Notes: generated from the sequence alone by a model not told the origin. A stretch of DNA of 64,000 nt from Syngnathus acus (GCF_901709675.1 NC_051091.1:1919967-1983966); one strand, 5' to 3'; positions 26,175 to 38,168 are shown, counted from the stretch's first letter. Translations and numbers: made by a program.

Positions 26175-27592
26175 GATTTGTAAAATGTGAGAGACCCCAT
26201 ATGTACATGACCAGGAAAAAAATATCGCTAAATGTGTTCCTGCTGCTTTGTATGCTTTGTAAATGTAGACCTGACTTTAAAAAGTCAATCATTTTGGGCA
26301 AACACGGTAAAATAGACTTGCCCCGACACAAAAAAAAGAATTGTGCAGGTTGTGCGCCGGGGTGCAAAATAAGGCCCAGAGTCTGTATTAGTGATTTGAG
26401 TGACAATGTTGGAGCTTTAATCCAGTTTTAATCCAGTGCAAAATTGCAGATAGCAAACCATCAAGTCCAGAACCCCCAAAATCCAGTCGACAGGTTAGAT
26501 CCCAATTTAACATCTCCAGGACCTTGAACAAACGTTTGTCCTCGAGTCATACTCGTAGGACCAACCACGGAAAATCCCTGTGGATCTTGATCGCCGCACT
26601 TTACCCTGCGATGAGGCCGACCTTCAACCTCACCATCCAAGCAACCTCCCGGGAAGCGACCTTCCGCAGGCAAGCCGAGGTCAAGTGGATCGCCTCCGTT
26701 CAACATTTGGCCATGAGGTCAAGCTGTCTGCCGTCCTCTACCGTTAATGAGCCCATTTGAACCGTGGGGGGGGGGGCTTAGCTGCGAGTTGAGAGGGTCT
26801 CCTACCCGAATGGGCCAGATGTGAGCATTAATGTTGATGGCTGATGAGATATTGATAGTCCAGAGAGACAGGAGATGCATATTGCAATGCAGCTGCTAGT
26901 TTACTGAGAAGCTGAATGGTTGACCTCCTAATTTCCCCCGTGGGAAATTGAATGAATGGATTCCCAAGTCAAACTGTCAACATTATAAAACATAAAGCGT
27001 TTAAATATTACTCCTGCTAAAGGAGACATCTGATGCATTTTTCACGATTTTAAAAAAGTTCCCAGATGGCTTCATTAGATGTCTTTGACATTCTTTGGTC
27101 AAACAATGCACACTATAATGCAATACACACTATAATAAATAGTATAATTAAAAAAAATAACACTAATTTCTGACAGGGCTATAGCACCCCCTAGCCCCTG
27201 CCAAGGGTATTGCATGTGCTTAGCCAATAATATTTGTACTACTAGGTGGGTTTCTCATCATATTCAGTTTTTCAGTTGTATTTTTTCTAGTTTTATTTAC
27301 CTGAGGCCCAGGGACAGTACTCGGGCATTATTGTAATGCCACTAATGGTCGACAGGTGGCCCTCTCTCCTTCCTTAACTTGTTTTGGAGGCTGCAATCCT
27401 CTTGTGTCAAAAGATGCACCATGAGTGCTTGAAATGAATTTAAAGTGTGTGAACTCTGGGGTTCAATTTTCATTTCTTTGTTTTCACGTTCGACCTATCA
27501 GAGCTTACGCAATATGAATTTTAACATGCATGATCATTTATAGCTCTATTTCAGCAGGAAAAAAAAATCATAAATATTATATTCCTTTCTTA

Positions 27593-27683
27593 ATTCAGGG
27601 TCGCGGGCGTGCTGGAGCCACTCCCAGCCGCCTTTGGGCGGTAAACACGGTACACCCTGAACTGGTCGTCTGCCAATCGCATC
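27593..27683 (-). mobile_element. reversed SINE 3' fragment
   Basis: GGGTCGCGGGCGTGCTGGAG and GTACACCCTGAACTGGTCG are the reverse complement of the 3' half of the local SINE family. A second, more decayed piece (GCTGGAACTTATCC) follows near 27800. Confidence 0.6.
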
Positions 27684-30039
27684 ATAAATATTACAAAAAT
27701 GATTATTATTTATTATTATAGCATATGCATGCTGCTTCCCGACCCCACTTGAACGAACGTTTTAAAAATCATGTTCTTGTTTTGATGGTACATGATTCGC
27801 TAATGAGCTGGAACTTATCCTAGTTGACTTGGGGCTTTCCGTACTGACGGCGCCTGCGAGTCGGCAACCTGTTACAACAGCTGTTGCAACTTTTCCGCAT
27901 TTATTTTAAATGTTCCCCCTATTTTACCTTTTATTGTTCATTTTATGTTGTGCTAGACTTGTGTGTAGGGGGGGGCAAGGAAATGCCACACGAAAAATAT
28001 GAAAACCCCAAAACTCAGAAATGTGAAGCAGGTGCGCTAACCATTATGTTGTCTACATGGAAATAAACCCTCCAAAAATCAGATTCAGGCAATAAACCGA
28101 ACTTCTCATTCACTTGGCTCCCCCTGCAGAAAAAGATGAAATATGCTAGCCTGTCAGCACATGCCTTCATTGTATAACCTCAGCAAGGTGTGTAGCTGTA
28201 AAAGCTTCCCAGCAGATGTGAAGTGGGCAGCTCCTGCTTATTTTCCATTTATTTATTTATGTTTTATTTTACATTTGGATATTAACACAAGTGATCAAAT
28301 GTGCAGCAAGGCTCACCTGAAATCACCACATACACACTGCACAGCTATTTGTTGTGGACTTGTGGCCCACAGCGGGTAATGAAGGGGCCGGGCCGGGCCG
28401 CTTTTCAACATCTACTCTTCCTACCCGCAAGCCGCTCTCAGCTAACTTGCTGCGTCTTGTCTGCATTCCATTTGGAGGAAAGCGACTGTGGAAAATTCCA
28501 CGAGGGAAAACGTCAAGACGGGATTCCGCTTTATTTATTGACATTTTGCATGCTGTGTTGTTTTGAAATTTATTTTGCATTGTTTGAAGTGGCTTAGGTT
28601 TAGCTTTATTGTCGTTGTAATGATTACAATGCAAAAATGCACTAAAAGCAATATTTCAAAATCAACAACTTACTTGAAAAGTGTTTGCAGGTATCTAAAT
28701 ATAGTATCTTACTAATGTAATGTTTCCTCTGCCTTTCCATTTTAGAAACAGCCTTTGCTAACTGCTTGAAAGAATGGAAGGGGGAAAAAGGCTTCAATTG
28801 TCCCTGCTTTAATTGCATTTCAATACAATCACTTGAGGAGATGGAAATCAAAGTGCCGAGTTTGTTTTGAATGCATTTAGTCAGAAGTCGGGCAGGAAAC
28901 GGCACCTGGGGGACATTTTGCATTAAAGGCAAAGGCCTTAAAGTTGTCAGTGAGAGCCTTCCCTCGTGTGCAATTGCCAATTTTCTCTCTTGAGCTATTC
29001 AGTTTAATGACCTGAGTGCAACCTTGAGAGGGATTTTGCAGTTGGCTCTGTCACATTGCTCCAGTCTCGGTGCAAGTGGCTTGCTGGACAAAATTCTCTT
29101 AACAGCTCAAGCAAGCCAAACTGAGGCCTCGGGGCATCAGCGAGGCCAGCCCGCTCCCAGCCCGTCACTGGTGCCTGCCCGTACATGAAACACTATCTGA
29201 GATCATGCGGATTGCACAAGTTTGCGCTTTTTTAACTTGCCTGCTTTGTTTATGTCTTGCCAGTATCCAAAATTAATGTTGTATTTTTGTGTAATTGTAT
29301 GTGAGAAATTTATATAAGTTTTACCAGAAAAGAAATGTCATTTTAAAAGAATTAACTCAAAATTGAAAGGCTCCTTCAGTGTGCTCCCCCCTCATGTGCG
29401 CCTCTCATACTAGATCCCATAGGTAACATAAGTGTTGCACTTTTGGCTGGCTTCTTTTCATCATCCCACATAATGTCAGAATTCTACCATTTTTGCTGGC
29501 TGTCTAAAATTGAGGAGCCTTGTGCCATGCGTTCAAGCCACCATGACTTGCTGCATAAATTGCGCAGGAGGACATAAAGGCCCAAAATGTTCACACTGTT
29601 GCTGTTTTCTTGGATCAGGGTGAGCTGCAGAACTCTGGGTGCATTCCAGACGAGTTGCAACACGACGACCGTGTCAACAGTCAAAACGCACAAGGAAGTG
29701 GCTGAAAACCATTCCTCACTGCGAATCAGCCACTGTTTCATTTTTGTTGTTTATTTCACAGGGACAGTGCAAAATAAATTGAAATCCAACATGCTCATAA
29801 AAAGTTAATTCCATTTAGATTAGTCACGCACTCAAATCATCGACGTGCTGATTTATGAAGTTGCAGAAAAGTCAGAAAGTCAAGACGTTATCTTGAAGGA
29901 AAAACTTGTTAGCGTTTACATAAATATTGCTGGCAGGTTTAATAGTACAAGAGTAGTTGAAACTCATTTACAAACAGTTTTAAAAGAATAAAGTCATGAT
30001 CATATTTGGTGACTTGAAAAGGTTTTTTAAAAATAATTA

Positions 30040-30056
30040 CACACACACACACACAC
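30040..30056. repeat. (AC)n microsatellite
   Basis: A short uninterrupted AC run. A mixed GT/GC run lies nearby at about 30234-30277. Confidence 0.9.
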
Positions 30057-31602
30057 TTCCAAAAAACACTTTGGGTGTGGCCTGCCAGCAGGGCGGTGTT
30101 TGTTAGCAATGCCGCCACATCATTGGTGGGAACGGCGGACAAAAAAGCCTGTACCTTGCACAGGTAAACAGACAGCCACAGGGATTTACTTCAGCCTTGA
30201 GATGTCCTCCAAGTAGCTGCCATTTAGCTGTTTTTGTGTGTGCGTGCGTGCGTGTGTGCGCGCGCGTGCGTGTGTGTTAATCTCATTTATCAATGAACTT
30301 CCTTGTTAGTTACTACCGTTAATTTGATGCATGTTACTACCAGGTAAGTTTAAATAAAATGGTCAGCTTTGCTTTGTTTTTCTGTTATGTTATATAACAT
30401 AATGTTAATTTGGAAGACTCCTTTCTGTTCCTAGAGGAGTCTGCAAGTTTTTATTTCCCCTTTCCTTTTCTTTGGAATTTGGCGATCCGTGAAACCATCC
30501 ATGTATTCTATCCTTCATTCCACCGGAGTCTGTGTATCTGTGCCAATCAGATTTCAGTGGTGTGAAGGGTAAGACACATGGAACTTATCATCTGCAGATT
30601 CTTTTGTGTTATTTTCAATATTTCTTTTGTTTTGTTTGTTTTTATGTGACTTTTGCTGCAGGACACAAGATGTGTGCATGAACTGTTCTGCATAAGCACA
30701 AAATGATGCCAGTCCACAGCTAGGGAGCCAGGCCCTTCAAAAATACTCATCTTGGGCATATGCCTCAATTTGATTCCAACACATAATTCACTAAGTGAGC
30801 AAAATTGTAGAAAAACCTCAGATACATGACATGACATGTCCCCAGCACTCCGTAAAATGTTTGCTCAGTCAAACATGATGACAACACAATGAAATCCTCC
30901 ACACCCTTTTTGAAATCCAATTCCCATACCAACAGATGTCCCTAAACATACAAAAGAAAATGTCTTTCTTTTTCTTGTTTTAACCTCCAAAGGTAAAATT
31001 TTCAGCATTCTCAGAAACTAATTAGAGTTTAAAAAGTCAAATTGCCAAGTCAGATCGGCCCTCACTTACTCCCTTCACGATTAGATAGGGATGCACCGAT
31101 ACCATGGGTACCGATACTTAATAATGTCTTTATTCATTGTCTAATTCTCTTTATTTTGTGATAGTTTTCCTCTTAACTTCAACTGAGAGTAACTTGAATG
31201 AGAAAAAAAGAATAGTATTTAAGAATATATATACAGTCTGTTATGTTAGCTGCATATGAAACATTTTAGTTTTACTCCAAATTTCAACATCATTTTTAGT
31301 GTCACAAAGCGAGAACTTTAGTATAGCGTGCGTTAAGTATTAAGTGTCCTGAAGCCTGTCGCCCCCAGCTGATCAGATACCAGAATGCATTTTACCTCTG
31401 CTTAAAAAAAAAAAAGTTCAAATTTGAAAGATGCAAAGTCGCATAAAAATGCTATCTTTCCCAACAAAATCTTTATCATTTCAGAAAGTTTTATATTTTT
31501 GAGTTGACAAAAGATCTGGATTAAGTACATCCTGATATTAGGAGAATGGATTTCCTCTTTATGAAAAATCCTTTTTTTTTTTCGGAGAAAGATTTCTAGT
31601 GC

Positions 31603-32547
31603 TCAAGAGTTAGCGAGTGTCGTCGCTCGCTCCTTGGCAACTTTTACGGCGACGCCGCGGCCGAGCCTGCCGTTCACCTTACTGTTGAACGCAATGATAA
31701 GAAGCGGGCTCAGGGCGGCGTAGAGTGACGAGAAGAATATGCGCAGGTCCGACACCAGTGAGCTACTCATGGTCGTCCTCAAAGTGAGTGTGTACACCCA
31801 GAGCCCATTGTCCACCCCGTAGAGGACCACGTACAAGGTCACCAGGGACACCACGGCTTTGGCCGCCCTCCGCTCCGATCCACTGCCGCTGCGTCGGGTC
31901 TTCATCTGCCGGTTGTGCTTGTAGAGAAAGAACAGGATGATGAGGCTGGCGAGAGCCATCAGGGCCATGGGCACCACGTCTCTGCCCATCTGGGCTGCTC
32001 CGTTGCTGTCCTTGGAGAGTTTGGAGGGGAAATGGACAAAGCAAAACTGCACATTGATGCCGTGCCTCGTTGGGATGGAGGTGTTCCTGGCCCCGAAGGA
32101 GAAGAGAATGCCGGCTGAGCTCATGCACGTGTTGATCAGCCAGAGGACGAAGAACACCAGGCCCAAGTGGCGAGCCAGCCAGGTACGGATGGAGGCCCAG
32201 CGTGAGCTGGGCTGAGCGACGCTCAAACACTGATAGGCGCTCAGGATGAAGGTGAGCCAGATGGAGAGGGAGCGCGATGTGCGGTACACGAAGATAACGC
32301 CTTTGCAGCCGGCGTCGTTGAAGACGGAGGCCAGACGGAATGACGCCAGAGTCTCCAGCAGACAGCGCACCCCCACCACCATCAGGTTGACGCACGCTAG
32401 GTGAAGCACGATGGCGTCGGCCGGCAGCAGACGCTTGTCCTGGTAGTGCGCCGACAGAAAGGCCAGGATCACCGTCAGGTTGCCGGGGACGCCCACCGCG
32501 CTCAGGGACAGGTACAGCATCCCACGGACCAACTCCTCGGAGATCAT
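31603..32547 (-). CDS. ora2: V1R-like olfactory receptor, ora2 type
   Basis: This single coding exon encodes a 314-residue seven-transmembrane receptor of the V1R/ora family, expressed in fish olfactory neurons. The hydrophobic segments are in the expected order: GVPGNLTVILAFLSA (TM1), PADAIVLHLACVNLMVVG (TM2), a cysteine before TM3 (DAGCKGVIFVYRTSRSLS), TM4 (LGLVFFVLWLINTC), an Asn-Thr-Ser glycosylation site and FCFVHF cysteine in loop 2, TM5, TM6 (VSLVTLYVVLYGVDNGLWVY) and TM7 (AALSPLLIIAFNSKV). The upstream ATG at 32697 is in frame but would add 50 unlikely residues. A TTTTGCGCAG acceptor lies just before the chosen ATG, so the extra residues read into an intron. The head-to-head position with ora1-like genes matches the known ora1/ora2 pair. 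Intact. Confidence 0.85.
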   Translation of the reverse strand: MISEELVRGMLYLSLSAVGVPGNLTVILAFLSAHYQDKRLLPADAIVLHLACVNLMVVGVRCLLETLASFRLASVFNDAGCKGVIFVYRTSRSLSIWLTFILSAYQCLSVAQPSSRWASIRTWLARHLGLVFFVLWLINTCMSSAGILFSFGARNTSIPTRHGINVQFCFVHFPSKLSKDSNGAAQMGRDVVPMALMALASLIILFFLYKHNRQMKTRRSGSGSERRAAKAVVSLVTLYVVLYGVDNGLWVYTLTLRTTMSSSLVSDLRIFFSSLYAALSPLLIIAFNSKVNGRLGRGVAVKVAKERATTLANS

Positions 32548-32549
32548 TC

Positions 32550-32911
32550 CTGCGCAAAACTGCCACACACACACCAAAGAATTGGATAGTTTTGAGAATT
32601 TAAAATAAAAAATTTGCTTCAGGTCTAAAAGGTCTTTGTCAATAGAAATTGTAATACTCCGAGAACAACGCTGTATATGTTTGCAAAAACCTTTCATGAT
32701 TCTTCAAAAAATTGAAAATGTGGACATTTTTCAAAAGATTTGTTCTAATATTAGTAAAAATTCGTAAAAATGTTTAGATTGTAACACTGAGAATGAAGTA
32801 ACGTTTATAAGAGTTTTGAAATATTCTCTATGACTAGAATGAAGTCATACATTTTAGAAGCAAAGGTAAAAATGTCCACATTTCAGCCTCCAGTCATATT
32901 TGCCCACTCAC
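32550..32911 (-). other. ora2: predicted 5' UTR intron of the ora2-like gene
   Basis: On the minus strand GCGTTAG is followed by GTGAGT at 32911, and TTTTGCGCAG ends at 32550, two bases before the start codon. This predicts a 362-bp intron between a short non-coding exon and the coding exon. Both motifs are near-consensus; no transcript is available here. Confidence 0.5.
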
Positions 32912-32965
32912 CTAACGCAGCCGCTTGGCTGGCAGTGTGGACCCCGGTGTGCCCCCTGTTTGTCC

Positions 32966-32975
32966 TCTTATAGCC
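32966..32975 (-). promoter_or_regulatory. ora2: TATA box of the ora2-like gene
   Basis: The minus strand reads AGGCTATAAGAGG. The two ora1-like genes carry the closely similar GAGGCTATAAA about 147 bp before their start codons. Transcription would begin near 32940, just upstream of the predicted non-coding exon donor. Confidence 0.45.
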
Positions 32976-33840
32976 TGCACGGACGGAGGTTGAGCTTCTG
33001 CACTGTTATGGCAATTAATTGAGATCAATCCAGATGACTGCTTCTGTCCCCTCAGAGGCATCATACGGACACCATTTGTTGATGATGCTGAGAGCATACT
33101 TTGACTACTCAACTATGCCAACCAAACATGTTGTCGCGCAACTTTCGGAGGCAATTGCAGCCGTTTACCGATTTCTCTAACTCGAAATGAGAATTAAGAC
33201 CGAGAATGGAGTATTAAGGCCACACAGGACTGAAATAAATTTACACTACAAAATGAAAATTCAAATTTGAAGTGAATATTTGGTGTATATTTTTGAGGAA
33301 AAGCGTGTATATTTTCAAAACAAAATTAATTGAAGTGATGCCTTTCAGAGAGTAAATAAGCTTTTCTAAAGTTTGAAAACTATTCACCATTAATTTTTGT
33401 TGATTTCATCACATGGGTATGGAAAAAACAGTCTTATATGCGGCTTCCTTAAATCTTTGGGCAGCTTATAGAAGGCCCACAACAAAACACACAAGAATGA
33501 TAAGAGTGAAGTTGAAAAAATGATTAGGAAAAAAATGGTCATTTGAACTGTTGTGTAAAATCACCAAAATATTAGAAACAGCTCTCACTGTGACGCAGTG
33601 CTGCAAAATGCAAATATTATTAAATGAAGGCCCCCAGTTTTTGAATCATCTTTGTAAAACCACAACTTTTTGATTTTTACATTTCTTATAATTGAGCTTT
33701 TTGAAAGTTTAAATTGTAATACTTTAGTCTTTGGATTTAAGTTTCAGCATTCACAACTAATGATTTGCGTCATTACCGCATGTTTACATCATTCAGCTAG
33801 CCTTGATTGTAATTGTTCTACTTGCAGTCCACTGAGAAAG

Positions 33841-34080
33841 ACGTGCTTGAACTTGCCATTTTAATGAGATCTCAGAACATGTAAACACATAAAAAAATGA
33901 CACAACCCTGTCCCTAGACTAAAGAAGCTTCATTTAAACATTACAAATGATCAGCAAAGGGAATATAATTACCTTGTATTGTTAGGCAAGAGGTTTCAAT
34001 GAATAAAAATAACAGGTTGACCCTCCCCAATGGGTTCAACACAAATTGTTATCGCGTTAATTGTCCTGCTGCTCTGCGTC
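33841..34080. promoter_or_regulatory. duplicated upstream block, copy A (candidate receptor enhancer)
   Basis: This block sits between the divergent ora2-like and first ora1-like genes. It begins ACGTGCTTGAACTTGCCATT and ends with TTGTCCTGCTGCTCTGCGTC. The same order of motifs recurs at 37294-37558, upstream of the second ora1-like gene. The flanking DNA is much less similar, so the block either was duplicated with the gene and retained, or is under constraint. Confidence 0.4.
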
Positions 34081-34402
34081 GCCGAGCATAATAGCACAAA
34101 AGATGTGGAAGTCTCCTGATGGCTCATTCAAGGCCAGTGTGGTTTCATTTTTTGGATTCGACGACGTCCGCTCGCAATGACATTGACCTATTTTTGAGAA
34201 GTAACTGACGAAATATCCAACAAAAAAATGGCACGCAATAAAATACAGTTCTAGCTTTCGGGTTAATCATATCACCACATTGTGGAAGGCTGGAAGTCAT
34301 GCCACATCCATCCATCTATTCATCATTCCCGACACACCTCGTGAAATTAAATATGTCTGGATTGAAGAACGATTGATAGGCCCGTCCATACGGTTATATG
34401 GA

Positions 34403-34458
34403 TATGTTCTCCCCGGGCCCGCGTGGGTTTCCCCTTGGTGCTCCGGTTTCCTCCCATA
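34403..34458 (+). mobile_element. SINE fragment
   Basis: TGTTCTCCCCGGGCCCGCGT followed by CTCCGGTTTCCTCCCA is the central part of the local SINE; head and tail are missing. A CATCCATCCATC stretch upstream at about 34306 may be a second piece. Confidence 0.7.
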
Positions 34459-34805
34459 TACTTATTAACATTTCTGACATCAGTCAACGTTTGTTCACAT
34501 CAATGTTCCTAAATGTGCTTCTTGCTGCGATGGGAATAATTGAGCTTCTTCGCAATTTTCATACCAAGACGGCTTTATGTAAGCCTTGGCCACTCTTTTG
34601 ATGAAGTCCAAAACTGCTCCTTCTGAGAAATCGGGATGATCCAGATCAAGCGTATTCCCTTCCGCGCCTGTGTGTGTCAGGCCACACGTTTCCAATGAGA
34701 TGACTTGATTCCAATTATTTTTTTCTCTGTTTGTCTGTGAGGTTTTTTTTTGTTTTTTTTTTAACTGACACTCCAGGCAAATGAGATCTCCAAGGACATT
34801 TGAGG

Positions 34806-34813
34806 CTATAAAT
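34806..34813 (+). promoter_or_regulatory. ora1: TATA box of first ora1-like gene
   Basis: The sequence GAGGCTATAAAT lies 148 bp before the start codon. The second ora1-like copy has GAGGCTATAAAA at almost the same distance, while much of the sequence between differs. Both are preceded by AGATCTCCA 15-25 bp upstream. Confidence 0.55.
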
Positions 34814-34954
34814 GTTGTCTTGCAGGCCTTTAAGAGTTGTGTGCCATACCCTTGCTCAGGTGAGCATGCTTTAGGAGCTGCTCAAGGTTCTTGTGGTGCA
34901 TTTCAAAGCAGGTGTGTTTCTCTGCCTGCTTTGGTCCTGGCTGGCCTGGGTGGA

Positions 34955-35887
34955 ATGGACCTGTGCGTGACCATCAAAGGCGTCTCCTTCCTCTTGCAAA
35001 CAGGAATGGGCATCTTGGGGAACACCGTGGTGCTGCTGGCCTACGCCAGTATCCTCTACGGCGAGCGCAAACTCGTTCCCGTGGACATGATCCTGTGCCA
35101 CCTGGCCTTTGCCAATCTGATGATCCTGACCATCCGCTGCATTCCCCAGACCATGACGGTCTTCGGCCTCACCGATCTGCTGGACGACACCCACTGCAAG
35201 GTGGTCATTTACGGCTACCGCATCGGCCGGGCGTTGTCAATCTGCATCACGTGCATGCTCAGCGTGTTCCAGGCGGTCACCATCGCCCCCGCCGGGTCAA
35301 GCTTGTCCAGGCTCAAGTCTTTCCTTCCTGCCCTGGTGCTCCCCACCGTCGCCGGGCTGTGGTTGCTCAACATGATCATATACGTTCCAGCCCTTCTCTT
35401 TTCCACGGCTCCACGCAATAGCACCGCCCGTACCTTCACGCTCAACCTGGGCTTCTGCTTCATGGACTTCAGAGACAGCATGCTCTACATCATCCAAGGG
35501 GTTATTGTCTCTGGAAGGGATTTTTCCGTGGTGGCCCTGATGTTGGTCTCCAGCTGTTACATCTTGCTACTTCTCCACCGTCACAGCTACCAGATGAGAG
35601 GCCTCCGTCGCTCCCATCCGGCAAAGACCAGAGCAGCCAAAACGGTGGTCACCCTGGTGGTCCTGTACGTCTTCTTCTTCGGCGTGGATAACGTGATCTG
35701 GATCTACATGCTGACCGAGGCCAAGGTGTCCCTCATGGTGGCGGACTTGAGGGTATTTTGCTCCTCCTGCTATGCATTTCTCAGCCCTTACTTCATCATT
35801 TCTTCCAACAAGAAGGTCAAGAACAAAATTGTGTGTCAGGCTGAGCAGGACCAGCCCGCATCAATGGACACTCAGGAGTCCAAATGA
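34955..35887 (+). CDS. ora1: V1R-like olfactory receptor, ora1 type (copy A)
   Basis: This intron-free coding exon encodes 310 residues of a seven-transmembrane V1R-like receptor. It starts MDLCVTIKGVSFLLQTGMGI, with TM1 GNTVVLLAY, TM2 MILCHLAFANLMIL, the pre-TM3 cysteine (DDTHCKVVIYGYRIGRALS), loop-2 Asn-Ser-Thr glycosylation site and FCFMDF cysteine, TM6 VVTLVVLYVFFFGVDNVIWIY and TM7 CYAFLSPYFIISSNKKVK. An in-frame ATG at 34781 lies upstream of the TATA box, so I use the internal start. It shares roughly 80% of residues (hand count) with the gene at 38315 and sits head-to-head with the ora2-like gene. Zebrafish ORA1 has been reported to respond to 4-hydroxyphenylacetic acid; ligand sharing here is inference. 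Intact. Confidence 0.88.
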   Translation: MDLCVTIKGVSFLLQTGMGILGNTVVLLAYASILYGERKLVPVDMILCHLAFANLMILTIRCIPQTMTVFGLTDLLDDTHCKVVIYGYRIGRALSICITCMLSVFQAVTIAPAGSSLSRLKSFLPALVLPTVAGLWLLNMIIYVPALLFSTAPRNSTARTFTLNLGFCFMDFRDSMLYIIQGVIVSGRDFSVVALMLVSSCYILLLLHRHSYQMRGLRRSHPAKTRAAKTVVTLVVLYVFFFGVDNVIWIYMLTEAKVSLMVADLRVFCSSCYAFLSPYFIISSNKKVKNKIVCQAEQDQPASMDTQESK

Positions 35888-37293
35888 AGTCTTGAACAAA
35901 ATTGTTTTGCTAGACCTTCTGTCAGTGAGCTGAACTATCAATATTACCTTTCCAAAATGTCTTCAAAACATTGTCTATGTATTTGTTTGTCACTGCACTT
36001 TGTAGACTGGTCAATTAAAAAAAAAAAATTAACTTGTGAATTTATCCAGTAAGTCTTTGTCACAATGATGAACCAACTTGATATGAAGCTCTAAAAGAAA
36101 ATGTTTGCTGAATGAAATCAGATGTATATTTCCAAGAATAAAGTACAATAAAACAAAATCAACCTTGAACCTTCTTGCTTGCGTCATGGAAACTGCAGCC
36201 CTCCCAAGTGTTGATTTAGGAAGCCTAAGGAACGTTACAGAGGTTTGAGCCATGCCTGACCTGACTGAATCAGTTTCATTTAAAATAAATACATATATTT
36301 AATAAGGATTACTCACACTGCTGTATATATTTGTGCGAACCAGATCACAAGTTCATTTTTTCAATACAGGAATGATGTTTTAAATGTCTAGTTTAATAGA
36401 ATGTTTGTCATAATGTAAAAACATTTATATTTTTAATAATTCTAAGACTTCCGAGATTCCATTTTGTCACTTTCCTCCTGAAGACATTTCATAGAGTTAC
36501 ACAAAACAACAAAAAGTGTGTGGGGGGGGGGGAACTTGGCCTCAGTTGTCAGCAATCATTATGGAATATTGTGAATTGAATATACAGTATATTTTGTTCA
36601 TTTTTCATAAACTAGTACAGCAGAATGGGTCCAGCGTGAGAGTCACACAAGCACAAACTCATTTTTCAGCATCAGTTTGAAAGTTCACCTAATTTATTTC
36701 ATAGACATATTTCGCAATCAAACTCCCCACCTATCCATGAAGACCTTTGGGTTAAATTTTGTTAGGCTTTGTTTTTAAAAAAATAAAAACAAGGCCTTTG
36801 AGGGCCGTAATGTTAAAACGAAGACATCGGGCTGAAACCTCTTATTTGACCCAAATTTTATCATTATTAATTATTCATTCATTCATTTTACAAATCTATA
36901 CTGTTGGTCAGTCCACATTTGTATTGCAATATTGCAAGTGTTGAAGAGGACTTGCCTTCTTAGACCATTCAAGGATAATATTTGAAAAAATGTACCATTT
37001 TTGGGGTTGCCTGAAAAAAAAAGATAAGTTTGGAGGTACAAGCATTTGAGAGTTGAAGATGACTTGCCTTCTTAGACCATTCAAGGATAATATTTGAAAA
37101 GATGTGCCATTTTTGGGGTTGCCTGAAAAAAAAAGATAACTTTGGAGGTACAAGCATTAGAGAGTTAAATATTTCACGTTTTTTTTTTTTTTTTAACAAT
37201 CAGTTTTTTTTATATTGTTTCTAAATTACATTGCAGATCAGATGAAATATTCTCATGGGTCATAGAGCTTACCCAAGGTACGTATACAAAAGA
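35888..37293. other. spacer between the two ora1-like genes
   Basis: AT-rich DNA with candidate polyadenylation motifs for the first gene (ATTAAA near 36014, AATAAA near 36138). It also holds a two-copy 112-bp tandem repeat at 36940-37163. No coding sequence is recognised. Confidence 0.7.
36940..37163. repeat. two-copy tandem repeat, period 112 bp
   Basis: The unit begins GTTGAAGAGGACTTGCCTTC and ends GGAGGTACAAGCATTTGAGA. It recurs 112 bp later with only a few substitutions. The small open frames on the minus strand arise from this duplication. Confidence 0.9.
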
Positions 37294-37558
37294 ACGTGCT
37301 TGAACTTGCCATTTTAATGAGCTCTAAACATGTAAAACGCACACAAGTGAAAATAACATCTCTCCCTAGAGAAAGAAATTTCTCTACAAATGAGCAGCAA
37401 CGCAAACATGCAATAATGACCTGATGGTGCGAACATGGAACAATTATAAGTTGAATTAATGACAACCTTTAGATGAATAACAACAACAGGTTGTCCCTGT
37501 GTCCCCAATGAATTGCAACATGTGTTGTTATCACTAATTGTCTTGCTCCTCTGCGTCT
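37294..37558. promoter_or_regulatory. duplicated upstream block, copy B (candidate receptor enhancer)
   Basis: This is the counterpart of 33841-34080, about 1 kb upstream of the second ora1-like gene. Shared strings include CGTGCTTGAACTTGCCATTT at the start, AACAGGTTG in the middle and TTGTC-TGCTC-TCTGCGTC at the end, in the same order. Confidence 0.4.
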
Positions 37559-38168
37559 GAAACAGGATGTGAAGAGGATGAGAGCGCTTGTGGCACTATT
37601 GTCAAGTGTGACAACATTGTTTGAGTCCTCTGATTTGAAGAATGTCACTCTTGTGGGGATTGTCATTAGAAGACTTGAGGAGATTGATGTGCACCAAAGA
37701 TACTCATGCAAAAGATACTCATACATTGCGTACAGAGTTGCATGCAGGTCCATGACTAAATAGTGATTTTTTTTTTTACAAATGTTATATTTTAATGATG
37801 AATATTTTTATTTTATTATATCTTTATATTTTATTTTTAATGATTAATTAGGAATTATCATGATCTGTGAGCCATAACCTTCACAATTATATAAAATAAA
37901 ATCAAGAAATAGTTCTGTCTTTGTTTAGTGAATTCGTATTATATACAAGTGTCACTTTTTGACTTGAACTACTGAAACAAGTTTTCCATTTAATTTGGCT
38001 GGAAAACAAAACTGTTCAAAGCAGTAAGCACCTTCAACATAATTAGGAATAAATATGATATCATAAATATTCCCAGAGCGTCGTCCCCTCTGTTTCGTGG
38101 TTTTAATTTGCCAAATTAATTTAATCGAAACTGTTGAACTCAAAGATCTCCATTGGGAGATGGGAGGC

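Noticed and set aside
26461-26760. Frames on both strands in a GC-rich block with a candidate exon look
   Set aside because: Neither translation matches a known domain, and there are no convincing acceptor and donor pairs in the same frame.
34860-34913. Short intron in the 5' UTR of the ora1-like genes (CAGGTGAG donor)
   Set aside because: The matching acceptors would give introns of only 54 and 25 bp in the two copies, below a workable size. The motif may be a relic of a promoter shared with the ora2-like gene.
34781-34954. N-terminal extension of the first ora1-like gene from an upstream ATG
   Set aside because: The ATG lies before the TATA box, the extra 58 residues have no counterpart in copy B, and V1R receptors have short N-termini.
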